Assembly (NCBI GenBank): GCA_040399685.1
Contig: JBBART010000009.1
Span: 90,798-154,797, forward strand
DNA: 64,000 nt
Source: CAIQQQ01 sp040399685
Lineage (GTDB): Bacteria; Pseudomonadota; Alphaproteobacteria; Acetobacterales; Acetobacteraceae
Reading direction: 5' to 3'
The notes beneath the pieces were generated by a model. That model was given only the letters and a program-made list of their open reading frames with translations, was not told the DNA's origin and did not search any database. Position 1 is the first letter of the stretch. Every line of letters starts with the position of its first letter. Positions 8,501 through 16,313 of the stretch are shown here, in pieces. The translations under genes and the position numbers were made by a program.

Positions 8501-10037
8501 AATGGCTGGGGCGGCTGCGGCCGATATGCCGGTACACGCGCTCGGCCTTGCCGACGACCTCGAACTTGCCCTCGCTGCCGCCCACCGTCTCGGAGTTGCC
8601 GAGCAGCAGGATTCCGCCCTCCCGCAGCGCGAAGTCGAACAGCGAGATCACCTTCGCCTGCGCCTCAGGCTGCAAATAGATCATCAGGTTGCGGCAGGAG
8701 ATCATGTCCAGCCGCGAGAACGGCGGGTCCGCGAGAACGTCCTGCACGGTGAAGACAACAATGCTCCGCAGTTCCGGCAGAACCCGATAACCTTGCTCGT
8801 TCTTGCAGAAAAACCGCTCCAGCCGGGCCTGGGAAATCTCATCCTCGATGCTGGCCGGATACTGCCCTTCCCGCGCCCGGGCGATGGCGTCCTGGTCCAC
8901 ATCGGAGGCGAACACCTGCAGCTTGATGCCCCGGCCGGCGCCGGATTTCGCCAGTTTCTCAATCGCCTCGATCAACAGCATCGACAGCGAATACGTCTCC
9001 TCACCGGTGCTGCACCCCGCGATCCAGATCCGCAACGGCTGGCCAACCGGATGGTCGCGCAGCAGATCGGGGATCACGCTGGCGGAGAGAAACTCAAAAA
9101 CCTTCGGGTTACGGAAGAAGCTGGTGACGTTGATCAGAAGATTGTTGGCCAATTCGTCCATCTCGGCAGGATCGGTCTGCAGCATGGCGAAATAGAGCTC
9201 CATCGCATCCGTCTTGAGCCCCGCCAGCGCCATGCGCCGCTCGACCCGCCGCTGCATGGTGCCGAGCTTGTAGAGGCTGAAATCATGCACCGTGCGGGTG
9301 CGCAGCAATTCGATGATATCGGGCAGCCAGTCATATGACGCAGCAACCAGCTGTTCGCCCGTCACGGGCCCACGGCTTTGCGCTGCAAACACAGCGCGCT
9401 GCTCGAAGTGACGCAACGCTGCCGGGATCTCGGTCACGGGCAGCACCAGATCGACCAACCCAGTCGCGACCGCGTTGCGGGGCATGCCGTCATAGCCGGC
9501 GTCATCCGGCGCCTGCGCCACAACCAGCCCGCCCCTCGCGGCCACCGCCTTCAAACCGATGCTGCCATCAGCCCCAGTACCGGACAGCACAACGCAGGCC
9601 GCACGTTCTCCGTAGGACGCGGCCAGCGAACGCAACAGGAAATCGAACGGCAACCGCGCCCCGTGGGCCGCCGGTGGTCGCGACAGATGCAAGTGGCCAT
9701 GGTCCACCTCAAGATAGCTGGCGGGCGGAATAACGTAACATTGGCCCGGCTGGACCAGCATGCCGTCCTCGGCCCGCTGCACCGGCATCGCGGTGTGCTG
9801 GGCCAGCAACTCAGCCATCAGGCTGTCAGGCGAAGGCCCCATGTGCTGCACCAATATGAACGCCATCTGGCATCCGGCGGGCACCGCCTCCAGAAACCGC
9901 GTGAACGCCTCCAGCCCCCCTGCGGACGCGCCGACGGCAACCACCAGGAACATATCGTGCGACCCAGCCGGCGCGGAACGGTAGGGCGCAAGCGATGCGC
10001 CTGTCGCTGGAGCCTGGGGCCGGCGACCTTGCGTCAT
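5577..10037 (-). CDS. CheB-CheR-PAS-histidine kinase-receiver-receiver-LuxR fusion protein
   Basis: A 1486-residue cytoplasmic signalling protein. Residues about 30-195 are a CheB methylesterase-like domain with the triad Ser38 (GASAGG), His65 and Asp157 but no regulatory receiver. About 230-505 is a CheR methyltransferase with SAM motif WIAGCSTGEETYS. About 670-760 is a long Glu-rich coiled coil, about 760-865 a PAS domain, then a HisKA/HATPase kinase (His894 in SHDLRQPLQ; DTGVG; GLGLGLS). Receiver 1 is 1133-1250 (Asp1184). A FixJ-like receiver with LuxR-type helix-turn-helix fills 1273-1470 (Asp1321). CheB-CheR-kinase fusions are known; ending in a complete FixJ-like regulator means sensor, kinase and DNA-binding output are one chain. 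No transmembrane segment is seen, and no chemotaxis operon is nearby. Confidence 0.92.
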   Translation of the reverse strand: MTQGRRPQAPATGASLAPYRSAPAGSHDMFLVVAVGASAGGLEAFTRFLEAVPAGCQMAFILVQHMGPSPDSLMAELLAQHTAMPVQRAEDGMLVQPGQCYVIPPASYLEVDHGHLHLSRPPAAHGARLPFDFLLRSLAASYGERAACVVLSGTGADGSIGLKAVAARGGLVVAQAPDDAGYDGMPRNAVATGLVDLVLPVTEIPAALRHFEQRAVFAAQSRGPVTGEQLVAASYDWLPDIIELLRTRTVHDFSLYKLGTMQRRVERRMALAGLKTDAMELYFAMLQTDPAEMDELANNLLINVTSFFRNPKVFEFLSASVIPDLLRDHPVGQPLRIWIAGCSTGEETYSLSMLLIEAIEKLAKSGAGRGIKLQVFASDVDQDAIARAREGQYPASIEDEISQARLERFFCKNEQGYRVLPELRSIVVFTVQDVLADPPFSRLDMISCRNLMIYLQPEAQAKVISLFDFALREGGILLLGNSETVGGSEGKFEVVGKAERVYRHIGRSRPSHFAFLPAAGEGPRLRASLAPEQPPVRQAALAEMGRRMVLDVFAPASIMINHKFECLYLLGPTDRYLRLAPGHPTHDLLSMARPGMRTALRGAIQGAIEQRARVIVPGGRTTVDGRVVPFDIDVQPVAGGTVGVGDALLLVCFVDRLPLHDGADPGALTPPRMLELERELESTRAELQGAIRDLEISTEDQKAINEEALSVNEEYQSTNEELLTSKEELQSLNEELTALNSQLQDTLERQRTTADDLQNVLYSTDVATLFLDAQLNIRFFTPATRSLFNLIPGDIGRPLADLYSQAMDPDLARDALAVLHQSAPIEREIQTRDGNWFTRRMLPYRSHASGIEGVVITFTDITERKRVKEALHAETLKTELASVAKSRFIATASHDLRQPLQTLTLLQGLLSKVEKGSDRELMLLGRFEDALGAMTGMLNTLLDINQIEAGVVKADVIAFPLDALFGQLASAFTLQAEARGLQLRVVNCGLTVESDPKLLEQMLRNLMANAVKYTHHGKILLGCRRHGGGLSIQVLDTGVGIPAGEQKAIFDEYYQVGSSAQARGPGLGLGLSIVQRLGELMGHRIQVRSMPSNGSVFSIDVPLAVTPGMIGLPLMEVWEARRPHEAAEHRTGAILVVEDDADLSDLLKTFLESEGHRVTLAGSGTAALEMMTRRAIRPDLVLTDFNLPRGLDGLGVARRLREMFGDALPVIVLTGDICPTTLLNTSVQDCVQLSKPVKLHQLTQHIQHLLPPSCGVGPRGKGSDDDNDDASVIFVVDDDEAVRDAVTALLTHDGRKSRAYASCRAFLENYRVAPGQCLLIDGYLPDIDGLELLRRLRTAGHMIPAVMMTGNSDVRMAVEAMQVGASDFIEKPIGGAELLASLQRALDGALDGSKISAWQEQASLRLASLTLRQREIMTMVLEGHPSKNIAADLHISQRTVENHRAAIMRKTGSSSLPELARLALAAAGTKLVPDPEAITKRPPTAL

Positions 10038-10394
10038 GTCGAGTGCTTCCTGAAGCGCCAGAACGCCAGCGCTTCAAGATCGTTATCAGATCCTCCTTCG
10101 AATGACGACCATCTTCAGGTTGCGCCGCCTATCGCCCTGCCCAAGCATCGAAAAACCCGCTCATCCGTGCCCCCACGAATCCAAATCCAACGCGGATAAA
10201 TCAAAATATTTACCGAACAATCTGGCTGTTGGGAGGTTTTTGAAATGACGCGACGATCAGAAATTTCGTTTCCGATCGCAACCAACATTCCTCCGTTCCG
10301 TTAAATCTTCGATGGATGGTGGATTCCGGTCCGCTTGGTTTCCAACACCGCGCACTGCACGCAAGTTCAAGCGAACAACTACAAGGACATTCTC
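10038..10394. other. Divergent intergenic region, CheB/CheR kinase and FMN reductase
   Basis: About 360 nt separating two divergent genes. It becomes AT-richer around 10195-10310 and must hold both promoters, but no convincing -35/-10 pair or operator palindrome could be picked. A purine-rich AGGAGG (minus strand, about 10092-10097) lies 55 nt before the kinase ATG and faces only a short out-of-frame TTG reading. Confidence 0.4.
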
Positions 10395-10946
10395 ATGAGC
10401 CAGTTTCATATTGCTGTCATCGTCGGCAGCCTGCGCCGTGACTCGTTCAACCGTAAGTTAGCTGATGGTATCATCAAACTTGCCCCGTCTTCGTTCTCTT
10501 TCAAACATCTCGAGATCGGCGCGCTGCCGCTTTACAATCAGGACGACGACGCCCGCCAGGCCGAGGCCGTCCAGCAATTGAAGGCCGGCATCAAGGCCGC
10601 CAACGGCGTGCTGTTCGTCACGGCAGAGTATAACCGCTCCATTCCCGGCGTGCTCAAGAACGCGATCGATCACGCCTCGCGGCCCTATGGCCAAAGCGCC
10701 TGGGCGGGCAAGCCGGCCGGCATTATGGGCGCATCGGTGGGCGCGATCGGCACCTCCATGGCACAGCAGCATTTGCGCAACGTGCTGGCCTATCTGGACA
10801 TGCCGACGCTGGGGCAGCCCGAGGCCTTCATTCACGCCAAGGAGGGGCTGTTCGATGCCGATGGCAGCATCGGCGCCGGGAGCAAGGCGTTCCTGCAAGG
10901 CTGGATGGATCGTTACGTCAGCTGGATCCAGCGGCACGGCGCATAA
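10395..10946 (+). CDS. NAD(P)H-dependent FMN reductase (ChrR/YieF-like)
   Basis: A 183-residue flavodoxin-like protein. VIVGSLRRDSFNRKLADG is the FMN phosphate-binding loop, and TAEYNRSIPGVLKNAIDHAS is the second signature of the NADPH-dependent FMN reductase family, whose members reduce flavins, quinones, azo dyes or chromate. The ATG at 10395 gives the family's usual N-terminus; the reading frame extends 20 codons upstream without similarity. The gene stands alone between a divergent signalling gene and a strong terminator. The physiological substrate cannot be told; protection against quinone or oxidative stress is the common role. Confidence 0.88.
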   Translation: MSQFHIAVIVGSLRRDSFNRKLADGIIKLAPSSFSFKHLEIGALPLYNQDDDARQAEAVQQLKAGIKAANGVLFVTAEYNRSIPGVLKNAIDHASRPYGQSAWAGKPAGIMGASVGAIGTSMAQQHLRNVLAYLDMPTLGQPEAFIHAKEGLFDADGSIGAGSKAFLQGWMDRYVSWIQRHGA

Positions 10947-10953
10947 AAACGCA

Positions 10954-10989
10954 CCACTGCCTCGCGGCGATGCCGCCGCGAGGCAGTGG
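10954..10989 (+). terminator. Strong stem-loop after the FMN reductase gene
   Basis: A perfect 15-bp GC-rich stem (CCACTGCCTCGCGGC at 10954-10968 and its complement at 10975-10989) with a 6-nt loop begins 8 nt after the stop codon. There is an A-run before it and TTCC after it. The stem is terminator-grade, but the U-tract on the plus strand is weak. Confidence 0.7.
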
Positions 10990-11221
10990 TTCCGGAGGTT
11001 CTGAATCTGCTGTTCCCAGCGCACGGCAAACCGCCAGCCTGACATGGGGCTGGAAAAAGGCATTCCCTTGAAGGCCGGCAAAAGGGAAACATCTCCTTGA
11101 AAGCGTCGTTCATTCAAATATCTGTGCTGTTGCGCAGCGCCACTCAACGGCCTTTCCTCTGTTGCCATTACGTCGCCTGGCGACACCCAAGCGACGAACG
11201 CGACATCACCGGAGTGACATC

Positions 11222-12505
11222 ATGACCTCTCAGCACCCCGAAACCCTCGCCCTGCATGCCGGCTGGCGCAGCGATCCGGCCACCCATGCGGTGGCGGTGC
11301 CGATCTATCAGACCACCAGCTTCCAATTCACCGACAGCAGCCAGGCCGCGCGCCTGTTCGCGTTGCAGGAACTCGGCAACATCTACACCCGCATCATGAA
11401 CCCCACGACCGATGTGCTGGAAAAGCGGCTCGCGGCGCTTGAGGGCGGCGTGGCGGCGGTCGCCGTGGCCTCCGGCCAGGCCGCCAGCGCGTTGGCGGTG
11501 CAGAACCTGGCCCGCGTGGGGGACAACATCGTCTCCAGCACCGACCTTTACGGCGGCACCTGGAACCTGTTCGCCAACACATTGCGCGACCAGGGAATCG
11601 AGGTGCGGTTCGTCGATCCCGCCGATCCCGAGGCCTTCGCCCGCGCCACAGACGCCCGCACCCGCGCCTATTATGCCGAGACCTTGCCCAATCCGAAGCT
11701 GGAGGTGTTTCCCATCGCCGAGGTGGCCGCCATCGGCCGGCGCCTGGGCATTCCGCTGATTGTCGACAATACCGCGGCCCCGCTGCTGGTGCGCCCGTTC
11801 GACCACGGGGCGGCGGTGGTGGTGATGTCCACCACCAAATATATCGGCGGCCACGGCACCAGCATCGGCGGCATTGTCATCGATGGCGGCAATTTCGACT
11901 GGGAGGCGCACCCCGAGCGCCAGTTGGCGTTGCATCAGCCTGATCCGAGCTATCACGGCGCAGTCTGGGTGGAGGCGGCCAAGCCGCTCGGCCCGGTGGC
12001 CTATGCGTTGAAACTGCGCGTGACGCTGCTGCGCGACCTCGGCCCGGCCGCCAGCCCGTTCAACGCGTTCCTCACCTTGCAGGGCCTGGAAACCTTGCCG
12101 CTGCGCATCCGCGAACATGCGCGCAACGCCGAGGTGGTGGCGACCTATCTGGCCGGTCATGCCAACGTCATCCGTGTCATCCACCCCAGCCACCACACCG
12201 GACTGGCCGCAGAACGCACCGCGAAGTATCTGACACGCGGCCGTGGCGGGCTGGTGGGCTTCGAACTCAGCGGCGGGGCCGCGGCCGGGCAGCGCTTCAT
12301 CGACCGGCTGAAGCTCATCTATCACGTCGCCAACATCGGCGATTCCCGTACGCTGGCCATCCATCCCGCCAGCACCACCCACAGCCAGCTTTCGCCAGAA
12401 GAACAACGCGCCACCGGGGTCTCGCCCGGCTATGTGCGGCTGTCGGTGGGCATCGAGCATATCGACGACATCATTGCCGATCTCCGTCAGGCGCTGGAAG
12501 CCTGA
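11222..12505 (+). CDS. metY: O-acetylhomoserine sulfhydrylase (aminocarboxypropyltransferase)
   Basis: Cys/Met-metabolism PLP enzyme of 427 residues that makes homocysteine from O-acetylhomoserine and sulfide. TLALHAGWRSDPATHAVAVPIYQTTSF is the family N-terminus. GNIYTRIMNPTTDVLEKRLAALEGG, the PLP-lysine region VVMSTTKYIGGHGTSIGG and RTLAIHPASTTHSQL near the C-terminus are all as in MetY-type enzymes. The ATG at 11222 has GGAGTGAC upstream. Its stop codon overlaps the start of the following Lrp-type regulator by 1 nt (TGATG), so the two are translationally coupled. cysE lies just beyond. The upstream 230 nt show no recognisable SAM-II riboswitch. Confidence 0.9.
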   Translation: MTSQHPETLALHAGWRSDPATHAVAVPIYQTTSFQFTDSSQAARLFALQELGNIYTRIMNPTTDVLEKRLAALEGGVAAVAVASGQAASALAVQNLARVGDNIVSSTDLYGGTWNLFANTLRDQGIEVRFVDPADPEAFARATDARTRAYYAETLPNPKLEVFPIAEVAAIGRRLGIPLIVDNTAAPLLVRPFDHGAAVVVMSTTKYIGGHGTSIGGIVIDGGNFDWEAHPERQLALHQPDPSYHGAVWVEAAKPLGPVAYALKLRVTLLRDLGPAASPFNAFLTLQGLETLPLRIREHARNAEVVATYLAGHANVIRVIHPSHHTGLAAERTAKYLTRGRGGLVGFELSGGAAAGQRFIDRLKLIYHVANIGDSRTLAIHPASTTHSQLSPEEQRATGVSPGYVRLSVGIEHIDDIIADLRQALEA

Positions 12506-13005
12506 TGGACGAGATCGACCGCAAGATCCTGGCCATCCTGCAGGAGGACGCCACCCTCGCCCTGGCGCAGCTGGCGGACCGGGTGGGCCTGTCCGCCACG
12601 CCATGCTGGAAACGCGTGCAGAAGATGGAGGCGGCCGGTGTGATCACCGGCCGCGTGGCGCTGGTGGCGCCTGAGCTGGTCGGCATGGGGTTGACAGTGT
12701 TCGTGGCCGTGGAAGCCGCCGATCACACGCCGGAATGGCTCGACACGTTCGCACAGACCGTGTCCGCCTGGCCCTCGGTGATGGAGGTCTACCGAATGGC
12801 CGGCGACGTGGACTACATGCTGCGCGTGGCCGTGGCGGACATGGCGGAGTTCGACCGGTTCTACAAAGGCCTGATCGCTTCGGTGCCGATGAAGAACGTC
12901 ACGTCGCGCTTTGCGATGGAGCGGATCAAATCCACCACCGCCTACCCGCTGCACGGCAGCGCCTTCCGCGACCGTCGGGCGGCAGCGGATAACGGTGAGG
13001 GATAG
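12505..13005 (+). CDS. Lrp/AsnC-family transcriptional regulator
   Basis: A 166-residue feast/famine regulator. Residues 1-50 are a winged helix (MDEIDRKILAILQEDATLALAQLADRVGLSATPCWKRVQKME with the PCWKRV recognition helix). From about 65 it is the RAM/AsnC ligand-binding and oligomerisation domain (VMEVYRMAGDVDYMLRVAVADM). The ATG shares a base with the metY stop codon, so it is made together with MetY. It probably controls that gene or the wider sulfur amino acid genes in response to an amino acid; the ligand is not deducible. A paired-hairpin repeat follows 10 nt after its stop. Confidence 0.9.
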   Translation: MDEIDRKILAILQEDATLALAQLADRVGLSATPCWKRVQKMEAAGVITGRVALVAPELVGMGLTVFVAVEAADHTPEWLDTFAQTVSAWPSVMEVYRMAGDVDYMLRVAVADMAEFDRFYKGLIASVPMKNVTSRFAMERIKSTTAYPLHGSAFRDRRAAADNGEG

Positions 13006-13015
13006 CAGACAAGAT

Positions 13016-13135
13016 CTTCTTTTTCTGAAGAAAAAGAAGCAAAAAAACTTCATTCATTCATGTATGTGTTGCGGCATCTCTATAATAAACATCTAAACGA
13101 ATGAAGTTTTTTGGTTCTTTTTTCAAAAAAGAACC
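13016..13135 (+). repeat. Paired-hairpin intergenic repeat, copy B
   Basis: Second copy of the element. The 24-nt hairpin at 13016-13039 is the exact reverse complement of the one in copy A. It is followed by GCAAAAAAACTTCATTCATT, about 50 variable nt, then AAGTTTTTTGG and the 23-nt hairpin at 13113-13135 (GGTTCTTTTTT, C, AAAAAAGAACC). It lies between convergent genes (lrp and cysE), where the two hairpins could terminate both transcripts. Confidence 0.85.
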
Positions 13136-13151
13136 TCTTTTTTACCCAATA

Positions 13152-13988
13152 TCATATAATGTAATCAAACCCAACATACGCCAACTCGCGCAAAATTTCG
13201 TCCGCACTGCGTGACGGGTCAGCCACGGTGGCGGTGCGCACGATACGGGCGGGCACGCCGGCCACGGTGGCCCCCGCCGGCACCGGCGACAGCACAACCG
13301 AGCCTGCGGCGATGCGGGCATTATCGCCGACCTGGATATTGCCCAGAATCTTGGCGCCAGCACCGATCATCACGCCGCGCCCGATCTTGGGATGCCGGTC
13401 CCCGGCCTGCTTGCCGGTGCCGCCCAGCGTGATGCCCTGCAACAGCGACACGTCATCACCGATCACCGCCGTCTCGCCGACGACAAGGCCGGTGGCGTGG
13501 TCGAGGAAGATGCCCCGGCCAATTTGCGCTGCCGGGTGGATGTCGGTCTGAAACACCTCGGACGTCCGACTTTGCAGATACAGCGCGAAATCCTTCTCGC
13601 CATTGGACCACAGCCAGTGCGCCAGCCGGTGCGTCTGCAGCGCGTGGAAGCCCTTGAAATACAGGAACGGCTCGATCAAACGCTCACAGGCGGGATCGCG
13701 CTCGAACACGGCGGCGATATCCGCCTTGAGGCCGAGGGCGATTTCGGGCGACGCATCGCCGGCCCGGTGGAAGGCCTGCAGGATCAGCGGCAACGAAATC
13801 ACTTCATTCTTCAGGCGCACGGCGATGCGGTGATACATCGCGGCTTCGAAGTTCGGCTGGTTCAGGATGGAATCCAGAAACAACGGCGCCAGCATCGGTG
13901 AGCGCGCATAGGCCTCCTCGGCCTCCTGGCGCAACTGACGCCACAGGGCATCGGTGAAATCAGCCTGATCATTGGAATGGACCACCAT
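13152..13988 (-). CDS. cysE: Serine O-acetyltransferase
   Basis: Makes O-acetylserine from serine and acetyl-CoA, the first step of cysteine synthesis. The 278 residues comprise an N-terminal alpha-helical domain (WRQLRQEAEEAYARSPML; LIEPFLYFKGFHALQTHRLAHWLW) and a left-handed beta-helix of hexapeptide repeats with the catalytic DHATGLVVGETA and the acetyl-CoA segment RHPKIGRGVMIGAGAKILG. The ATG at 13988 is used; a TTG at 14012 is an alternative. The C-terminus ends in YII, as required in CysE proteins that dock into cysteine synthase. It converges on metY-lrp and so belongs to a small sulfur amino acid block. Confidence 0.93.
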   Translation of the reverse strand: MVVHSNDQADFTDALWRQLRQEAEEAYARSPMLAPLFLDSILNQPNFEAAMYHRIAVRLKNEVISLPLILQAFHRAGDASPEIALGLKADIAAVFERDPACERLIEPFLYFKGFHALQTHRLAHWLWSNGEKDFALYLQSRTSEVFQTDIHPAAQIGRGIFLDHATGLVVGETAVIGDDVSLLQGITLGGTGKQAGDRHPKIGRGVMIGAGAKILGNIQVGDNARIAAGSVVLSPVPAGATVAGVPARIVRTATVADPSRSADEILRELAYVGFDYII

Positions 13989-14249
13989 CAGCCGACGAAG
14001 GCGCGTGTGCAAAACGATGTTTCCTTCGCGACGGGAACGCTCACGGCCCGACGCTGCCGCAGCAACCTTAGAGATGGCGGGCGCCCCCGGCGCCGGTCAA
14101 GCCCTGGGCCACCCAGGCCTCCAAAAAGAGAATATCTGTCTGTTTTCAGACCTTTGGGCAGAGTGAATTCACTCCGCCTGCATCCCTCTCCCATGCTTCA
14201 CCCGATGCGTATCAGGGTTCAGATAGGATTTTTCTTGATTTAGACCTAT

Positions 14250-14282
14250 TTTCGATATATCTGTTTATTCGCTATATCGAAA
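14250..14282 (+). promoter_or_regulatory. PadR operator-like inverted repeat
   Basis: Perfect 10-nt arms TTTCGATATA (14250-14259) and TATATCGAAA (14273-14282) separated by 13 nt, ending 19 nt before the PadR start codon. ATAT-containing dyads with this spacing are typical PadR targets, so negative autoregulation is likely. The rest of the 313-nt gap from cysE (13989-14249) shows no other clear element. Confidence 0.65.
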
Positions 14283-14301
14283 CACACTCTGAAAGCATCT
14301 C

Positions 14302-14898
14302 ATGCATCATCATTCCTCCCACAGCCGCTCCGGTCGGCATGATTCCGGACACCGCTTCGCCCGCGGCGAACGACGCCATGGCGCGCTTGACCACGATACA
14401 CGGCCGCACGGCGGCGGCGGCGGTCGCGCCGGGCTGGGGCGGTTCTTCGCCCATGGCGATCTTCGGCTGGTCATCCTCAATCTGATCGCCGCCAAGCCCA
14501 GCCATGGCTACGAGATCATCAAGGCCATCGAGGAGCAGGTCGCCGGCGCCTACAGCCCCAGCCCAGGCGTGGTCTACCCAACGCTGACCCTGCTTGAGGA
14601 ACTCGGCTACGTCGTCGTCAACGCCACCGACGGCACCAAAAAACTGCATAGCATCAGCCCCCAGGGCGAGGCGTTCCTCGAAGCCAACCGTCCAACGCTG
14701 AATGGCCTGCTCGCCCGGATGTCCGAAGCCAGTCAAAGGCATGGCCATGACCAGGCGCCGCAGATCATCCGCGCCATGGAGAACCTGAAGCTCGCCCTCC
14801 GCCTGCGCCTGTCCGCCAGACCGCTCGGCCCACAGCAGATCGACGCCATCGCCACAGCGATCGACGCAGCCGCGGGCGCCGTGGAGAAAGTTCAATGA
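14302..14898 (+). CDS. PadR-family transcriptional regulator with His-rich N-terminus
   Basis: A 198-residue regulator. Residues about 52-125 are the PadR winged helix (LRLVILNLIAAKPSHGYEIIKAIEE, then SPSPGVVYPTLTLLEELGYV), followed by a helical dimerisation region. The first 50 residues are unusually rich in His, Gly and Arg (MHHHSSHSRSGRHDSGHRF), which suggests metal binding. PadR proteins of this kind are often paired with DUF2218 and siderophore-interacting proteins, so an iron- or metal-linked signal is plausible but inferred. Its stop overlaps the DUF2218 start by 4 nt, and an operator-like dyad precedes it. Confidence 0.9.
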   Translation: MHHHSSHSRSGRHDSGHRFARGERRHGALDHDTRPHGGGGGRAGLGRFFAHGDLRLVILNLIAAKPSHGYEIIKAIEEQVAGAYSPSPGVVYPTLTLLEELGYVVVNATDGTKKLHSISPQGEAFLEANRPTLNGLLARMSEASQRHGHDQAPQIIRAMENLKLALRLRLSARPLGPQQIDAIATAIDAAAGAVEKVQ

Positions 14899-15206
14899 CC
14901 GATCCCTCACCCGCCCTGATGTCCGAGGCGTTCGTGACCACGCCCCTGCCCGCCCGCTATCTCGGCCAGCTCTGCAAGCATTTCGAGCACAAGCTCCCGG
15001 TCACGCTCGAAGAACGCCGGGGACGGATCGAATTCTCCAGCGGTGTGTGCGAGCTCGACGTGCCCGACGGGGCGCACGCCCTGCACATGCGCGTCATCGC
15101 CCATGCGCCGGCCGGACTGGCATCGCTGGAGGATGTCGTCACCCGCCATCTGGTGCGCTTCGCCTTCCGCGAAACGCTTGACGTGCGATGGAACAAGCTG
15201 GGCTGA
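14895..15206 (+). CDS. DUF2218 domain protein
   Basis: A 103-residue protein of the DUF2218 family, recognisable from VTTPLPARYLGQLCKHFEHKLPV and the C-terminal HLVRFAFRETLDVRW. Members commonly sit beside PadR regulators and siderophore-interacting proteins, sometimes fused to the latter. Biochemical function is unknown. ATGA overlap with padR indicates coupled translation, and no siderophore-interacting gene is present nearby. Confidence 0.85.
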   Translation: MTDPSPALMSEAFVTTPLPARYLGQLCKHFEHKLPVTLEERRGRIEFSSGVCELDVPDGAHALHMRVIAHAPAGLASLEDVVTRHLVRFAFRETLDVRWNKLG

Positions 15207-15295
15207 CAACCACTTGCTGACAAAAGGCTGGCGGCTTTTGCTGAAGCGCGATTTGGCCTAGATCAACGCCGACACTCATTCCGGAGATTACGATT

Positions 15296-16312
15296 TTGCT
15301 CAGACGCTCCCTGCTTGCGCGCATCGCGGCCCTGTCGGCGATCACACTGCCGGCTCGGGCGCAGTCCGCGGTTGTGGCGCGGCTGGGCGTGATCCCCATC
15401 ATGGGCGCGGCGCCGCTTTATGTGGCGCAGCGCGAGAACTGGCTGCAGGAGCGCGGCCTGAAACTCGCGATCACAACCTTCGAATCAGGGCCGAACATGA
15501 TCGCGGCCCTCGCCTCCGGCACCATCGACATCTATGTCGCCGGCGTGGCCCCGCTGGCGGTGGCGCGTGCGCGCGGCGTTGACGTGCGGGTGGTGGCCGC
15601 CACCGCGATCAACGAGAACGTGTTTGTCGGCAGCGCCAAACTTTCCGGCTACTTCAAGCCCGACGTCACGCCCGCCGCAGCCTTTCACGCCTTTCGCGCG
15701 GCAAGTGGGAAACCCGCAAGGCTGGCCACCCAGCCCGCCGGCTCGGTGCCGAACACCACGCTGCAATACTGGCTGCGCGAGGTGGCCAAGGCCGACCCCG
15801 CCGATTATGAGATCGTGCCGATGGGCATCGACGCGACCCAGCAGGCCATGCTGGCCGGTGCGATGGACGGCGCCTCCGTGCGCGAACCGGCCGTGACGAT
15901 CATCACGGACCGCAATCCCGGCATCAAGCTTCTGGCCTTGGGCGACGTGATGTTCCCCGGCCAGCCTGGCACCGTGGTGGCCGTGTCCGGTGCGTTCATG
16001 ACGGCGCATCCTGACGCCGTGCAGGCCCTGGTCAGCGGATTGGTGAAGGCCGGCGCACTGCTCGCCCACACCCCGGAGCGCGCCATTCCCGCGATTGTCG
16101 ACGCGCTCGGCAAGGGCATTGTGGAACCGGACACCATCCGCCGGGCGCTGGCATCGAAGGCCGTCAACTTCCAGATCGATCCACGCGCGATTTTCGATGC
16201 TGCGCGGAAAATGCAATCCTATCAGGTGAAGCTGGGATCGTTGGACAAGGACGTCACGTTCGACGGCCTGTTCGACAACAGCTTCTACGAAGCCGCGCTG
16301 GCTGGCCGCTGA
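15296..16312 (+). CDS. ABC importer periplasmic substrate-binding protein (SsuA/TauA-like)
   Basis: A 338-residue exported protein with a signal peptide (LLARIAALSAITLPARAQS) and the NMT1/SsuA-like fold: LGVIPIMGAAPLYVAQRENWLQERGL, then FESGPNMIAALASGTIDI. It would deliver a small anionic or sulfonate-like ligand to the permease and ATPase encoded immediately downstream (1-nt gap). It starts with TTG at 15296, with GGAG upstream. The sulfonate link is suggested only by family and by the nearby metY-cysE genes; nitrate-, taurine- and thiamine-precursor-type relatives share this fold. Confidence 0.85.
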   Translation: MLRRSLLARIAALSAITLPARAQSAVVARLGVIPIMGAAPLYVAQRENWLQERGLKLAITTFESGPNMIAALASGTIDIYVAGVAPLAVARARGVDVRVVAATAINENVFVGSAKLSGYFKPDVTPAAAFHAFRAASGKPARLATQPAGSVPNTTLQYWLREVAKADPADYEIVPMGIDATQQAMLAGAMDGASVREPAVTIITDRNPGIKLLALGDVMFPGQPGTVVAVSGAFMTAHPDAVQALVSGLVKAGALLAHTPERAIPAIVDALGKGIVEPDTIRRALASKAVNFQIDPRAIFDAARKMQSYQVKLGSLDKDVTFDGLFDNSFYEAALAGR

Positions 16313-16313
16313 C

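Noticed and set aside
10026..10077. TTG-started frame with a strong AGGAGG upstream of the CheB/CheR kinase
   Set aside because: Out of frame with the kinase and continues antigenically as a shadow of its 5-prime end. It may at most be a short leader peptide; no evidence for function.
10947..11221. SAM-responsive riboswitch in the metY leader
   Set aside because: I looked for a SAM-II-like core and saw only a small GTCGC/GCGAC hairpin near 11172. No conserved riboswitch pattern is recognisable.
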